DNA from: Xylocopa sonorina
Lineage: Eukaryota > Arthropoda > Insecta > Hymenoptera > Apidae
Length of the DNA stretch: 64,000 nt
NCBI RefSeq assembly: GCF_050948175.1
Contig: NC_135197.1
Coordinates: 10,186,501 to 10,250,500 of the forward strand
Direction: 5' to 3'
Under the pieces are notes generated by a model. The model was not told the DNA's origin and searched no databases. It saw only the letters and a program-made list of their open reading frames with translations. The position numbers and the translations under genes were made by a program. This document shows positions 59,830-64,000 of this stretch, piece by piece. Numbering within the stretch: position 1 is the first letter of the stretch; the number at the start of each line of letters is the position of its first letter.

Positions 59830-62800
59830 AAGCCGGGGATGAAAAGCAAAATATTTACCGCGCGATATTTTCCACGGGAACTGCGACAATGAAAACGCGC
59901 GCGACACGCGAATCACACGCACGCGGGACGTAACGAAGCCAAATCGGACCACTTCGAATTACAATATCTCCATTACCGAGGTGGGCCACGGGCGGTGGGC
60001 CGGGAGGATATCTCTAAATTCTTTAACATCCACGCCGTTTATTAATACCCGCGCGCAATAAAACAGTCGAGCGAGCCCAGATTTCGAAGGTAAATATTAA
60101 TATGCAGATTCGCGCCGGATATATTTTCGATATTAAATAAATGTAAATTTACGGAACGCCACCCCCGCGCGCTAGAGCGGCCGCGCCCGCGCTCGCGCTT
60201 CCTGCGCCGCTGTTTGTACAACTTATATAAATCACTTCCGCGATTTGTACACATACACCTGTTGTCATCGGCGTCGAATAAACAAATTAAACAAACGTAA
60301 ATGTTCGTACGTTAACAATTACCGGACACGTTCTTCCGCTATAAAAATCCGCATATTTCGCCACGGTGCGCGCGAATCAACGCGAATTCGAATAATCCTC
60401 GTATAATCCATAAACAACCGTCGCCCGTACGAATAAATTTCGGCTTTATCGTCGCGCGCACCTGCCGCGATCGAGGAACACTTTGCGACGCGTCTATAAA
60501 GTCCGGAAACTACTCTTCGACTAAGCTATTGATCCTCGACAACAATGTTTTCCCGCGCGAGGGATGAAAAAAAAAAGAAAAGACATCGAAATTCGAAGGG
60601 ATAGAAAACCGCTCTGTAACTTCGAGACGAAAAATGAATTCGCTCAGCGAAGAAACGGATCGTCTCGACGCTCTCAACGAAGCCATCTTTAAGCGTAGCT
60701 GACGGACAACCGGTCGCTCGAAGCCACGCGTCCATCAACGCACCGATATCGTGCAGACCCCCGTCTGGCACACCTGCCCGATAAATCTTTCGCTTGGCAC
60801 TGTTATCAGGCTTCGGTCAATCGTAATAACTTTTACCTACGATACACGACGCCCGTCATCTTGGCGAGCCTAAGAAACGGAGAAAGACGCAAGAGCGTCC
60901 GCGTTCGCTCAGCTACGAATCGTTATCACCACTGTTGCTAATCGAGAAGAGCGTCGTCGAGCATCTCGAAGCTACGCGACGTTCTCGAGCTCGCACAGTA
61001 GCCAGAGGTGGTCGTCGATGACTCAGTCGTCGTAAACGGGAGCTCACGTGTAACTGGCGTGCACGGAGCGTGTTCGACCGAATTAGGAGCGCGACACTGC
61101 TCGCTTCTTTTCGCAGCGTCCAAGAACGACCGTCTATCCTTCCTCCCGCCGAAATCACGGGACTCCAGGCGTCACGACGCTACAGCCAAGTTGTTCGACG
61201 AGGCAGAGAGAAACAGCGTAGGCAGACGCGCGAGTTACTGTTGAGCAACGCGCGTGAATCTGTACGCGAGAACGCGTCGAGAAATGTCGTCGCGATGACT
61301 CGACGCGCCGTCACGGAAAGTCCGACTTAACCTCGATCGTCCGCCTAGATCCACGATCTCTCCTGACGTCTATCGCTCCGCGAAGAGATAACGAAACCGG
61401 CGCGCTCTCCTTCGCCTGGTGGATCGCCAACTGGACTGGTGCTCCTCTAGGCGCGCGAAACTCGCGGTCGAGGCGGCGAGGAGCGCGTTAGCGAGCCTCG
61501 CGAGGATCGAGTTGTCGTCGTCGTCGTCGGCTGGCTGCTCTATTCCGGTGGCGACGCGCGTTATTTTCGGCCGCCGCTTCTCCTCCCGCGGAAGAGACGT
61601 ACGCGCGTGGCTCGCGACGGTTTGATCGATGAGAGGGCGTACAGGGTTTTAATCGCGACCGGTCACCGCCGCGCGATTCCACTCCAGCCTCGACGTCGTA
61701 AGAATGCGCTTCGATAAGCGCGCGCGGTGCTCGAGTACGTGCCTTTCCAGTGTGTCAATAGAGAACGAATGCGAGTTATCGAGCGGATCGTTTCTTTTGC
61801 CTTTTTTTCTTCTTCTTCCTCGGTCTTATTGTTTCAAGTAGACGGTTTTTCTTTTGTTCGTTTATCGCTGCGTACGAGTGTGCTGTTCCACGCGCGATAC
61901 GTCCCGCGTAATTTCCAGAGCGCTATGATATTTCCTCGAATTTTATACGCGACCTCTGTCTACGGTTTTGCACGCAGATTTCCAGTTTCGCCTCGCACCT
62001 ACCTCGGGACGGCAGTATTGTCAAAGAGCAACAGTTCGCACGGGTAGGCGATCGTTAAGTAATTATTTATCGCAACCAACGATGGCGACGGTTCGTAAGA
62101 AACCTCGTAAAAAGAGACGGAGGGGGGGAAAAAAAGGAAATAAATTAAAGCGCGCGTACGCGTTGCCGGCTCTCGTCGAAACTAACCGGAGAAGCTTAAC
62201 AGGAATTAATAGGTGGTAACGAGGCGCGATACACGCAGTTCCGAATAGTTCATTGAAGCGCGTTGCATGGTAAATCGTTACGACGAAGCCGTAGTAACTA
62301 TCGAGCTTGTAAACACGCTTAACTCGTCGAAGGGAAACACCCTCGTAAAAATAACCCGTGTTCGAGGCTGGCTTTCGAGGGAAAATTAATGCGAGAGGGC
62401 TGAGAGGAGGCGAGCGTCTTCGCCAGCGATCGCAATTACTCGAAAAGGAGGCGAGCAGCCCGTGGTGGATGTCACTCGGGACGCTGGTACGCTTGTACAC
62501 GCTTCTCCTAGCCTTGGTGGCCGCCTCGTAAAAAGCTGCCGTTTATTTTTCGCCCGCATGGTTATTAAGATTCTTCGGTGGCGTTTTACGAGCTACGCGG
62601 CAGTCGATCCAGTTCCCGTTCGCGACCGAAACGTCCACCAGCGGCGTTCGTTTCTTTTAATCAAGCCTTGGGTCGCGTTCCAGGCTCGTTTCGGATCGTA
62701 CGCGACACTCTCGCGCAGCATCGACTCTCGTCTACTCGCGATCGTTCCAGAGTTCGAGGAGCAACCCGCTCGTGTTGTCGTTCGACGGCTTGTTTCGCTC

Positions 62801-64000
62801 GCAATCTATATGGGATTAGATAAACAGGTAGATTTCTCGAAGCTGATAGAAAACACGATCGCGATCGATTCAATCGCGACTCATCGTCGCTAACGATCGC
62901 GCGCGCTTTGGCTACACGAATTAACCCAAGTGTCGCGCGTATCGGATTCCAGGTATATAACGTTCATCGAAAAATACCGATCGTCAGACGTTCCGATGAA
63001 GCGAAATTCTACGATACCATTTTTGTATTACCAACACCACGCGACACGATGCTTGGCGAGGGTGAGATGAAGGAAGAGAGAAAAGAACGTCGACGTATGA
63101 ATCCACGAGACGACGCGACACTCTAATTCGGGTGTTATATCGCGGCGATCGTTAAGCGAGCTGGATCGATCGACGATACGTGACGTAGCTGTTCGCGAAC
63201 GCGCGGTCGCTGATGTCAGCGACGACGGGAGTGACGTAAACGCGGGTCTCGTTATCTCGGGAACCGCGTACCCGCTCGAATAATCGCGAGACTGCAGGAT
63301 ACGCCGCGATACGTAGTTCGAGGATCGTGGAAGACAGCGCGAGCAGAATGGACGCGCGTTACTCGACGATTTTTAGTGCAACGTCCGGTGGCACCGTTGC
63401 ATGGGCGTCACACAGCCGCTCCAAGGACGGCGACGATGAGTAAAACCGCCTCTCCGCGTAGGTAGACTCGCGCTGGGTCTCTCGTCTTGCACGAGTTTTT
63501 TCATCCTCGTGGGCTGCTACTTGCTGCTCAACGTTTCGAGATTCCCGACCAGTGCGGTGGCAGTCGCCATTTTCTCTGTACGCGCTAGGCGAAGTTGTTG
63601 GACTCGCGAACGTTTAAAAGGCGGCAATGAACGAGGGCAAGTGTCGGGTGGGCTTTCCCTCTCTCGCCAACGGTGAACGATAATGGAAACAGTGGATTTG
63701 CATGCGAACGCGCGTTCCTCCATCGACGGAGATTAATTCGCGACACACTGCCGATCGTTTAGCGCGCGTCGATTCGATCCTGGCCGCGCGAACTCGCGAC
63801 ACGGCTCGCGGTGGACTCGCGCGAGCGGGGTGTATTTAGAAAGTTCGTGATCGTTTTTAAAGGCTCACCTATGAATGCAGACGAGGGAGCGTACGCGCGT
63901 AGAAATTTCCCGATCCTGGATCGAAGTTGAAGCGAGAAACGAACACGAGCCGGGATCTCCTTTGTTCCTTCGCGACGATCCTGTACTGATCGCGATGCAC

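Larger units (their letters stand above)
37549..64000. other. Upstream intron or 5' flank, no supported gene
   Basis: About 26 kb of CpG-rich sequence with frequent TAATTA-type words and several long (CT)n/(GA)n tracts. Many open frames exist on both strands, but none shows a recognisable domain or coherent exon chain. A promoter must lie in or beyond this stretch if 37491-37548 is a leader exon. Weak exon-like segments are reported separately. Confidence 0.5.

Noticed and set aside
1..64000. tRNA, rRNA, known insect microRNAs, CRISPR and transposase genes
   Set aside because: No cloverleaf-type T-loop context, no matching seed for the common conserved microRNAs I checked by eye (let-7, miR-100, bantam, miR-1, miR-184, miR-9, miR-124, miR-8), no spaced repeats and no DDE transposase; a covariance-model and repeat-library search would be decisive.

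Overview
This window looks like nuclear DNA from an insect, most likely a hymenopteran such as a bee, ant or wasp. The evidence is a spliced gene with long introns, CpG-rich noncoding DNA, many (GA)n/(CT)n tracts, and no bacterial-style gene packing. The species assignment is inference. No rRNA, tRNA, CRISPR array or recognisable transposon was found.

One gene accounts for nearly everything that can be supported. It is the 5' half of a toutatis / BAZ2-family (BAZ2B, TIP5-like) chromatin-remodelling subunit on the minus strand, transcribed from right to left. The first coding exon (30485-30653) carries the start codon and a 12-glycine tract. After a 15.6-kb intron, a compact cluster at 10407-14853 encodes a low-complexity N-terminus with a BAZ2-like AWW element, AT-hook-like segments, a PLNLS motif, an acidic stretch, the TAM/MBD DNA-binding domain and the start of the long charged coiled coil. 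Small exons at 7227-7778, 2082-2147, 1408-1452 and 344-397 continue the coiled coil. The frame then leaves the window at its left edge. The DDT, PHD and bromodomain exons expected of the family must lie further left, outside the window. All splice junctions are consistent in phase, and the coding part seen here is about 999 codons.

The most unusual feature is a 552-bp exon (7227-7778). It encodes a CENP-B/Tigger-type helix-turn-helix plus a Ser/Thr/Pro-rich tail, placed exactly where the vertebrate BAZ2B coiled coil reads straight through. From the end of exon 10 onward every boundary is phase 0, so this domain and its neighbours form a run of in-frame cassettes. Candidate microexons of 18, 24 and 30 nt fit the same logic.

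Upstream, 37491-37548 is a probable 5' UTR exon that carries a complete 16-codon upstream ORF. The rest (14854-30484, 30654-37490, 37549-64000) is intron or 5' flank. It holds simple repeats, long purine-rich tracts, homopolymer G and C runs, scattered octamer sites and a few weak exon-like segments, but no gene that I can name.
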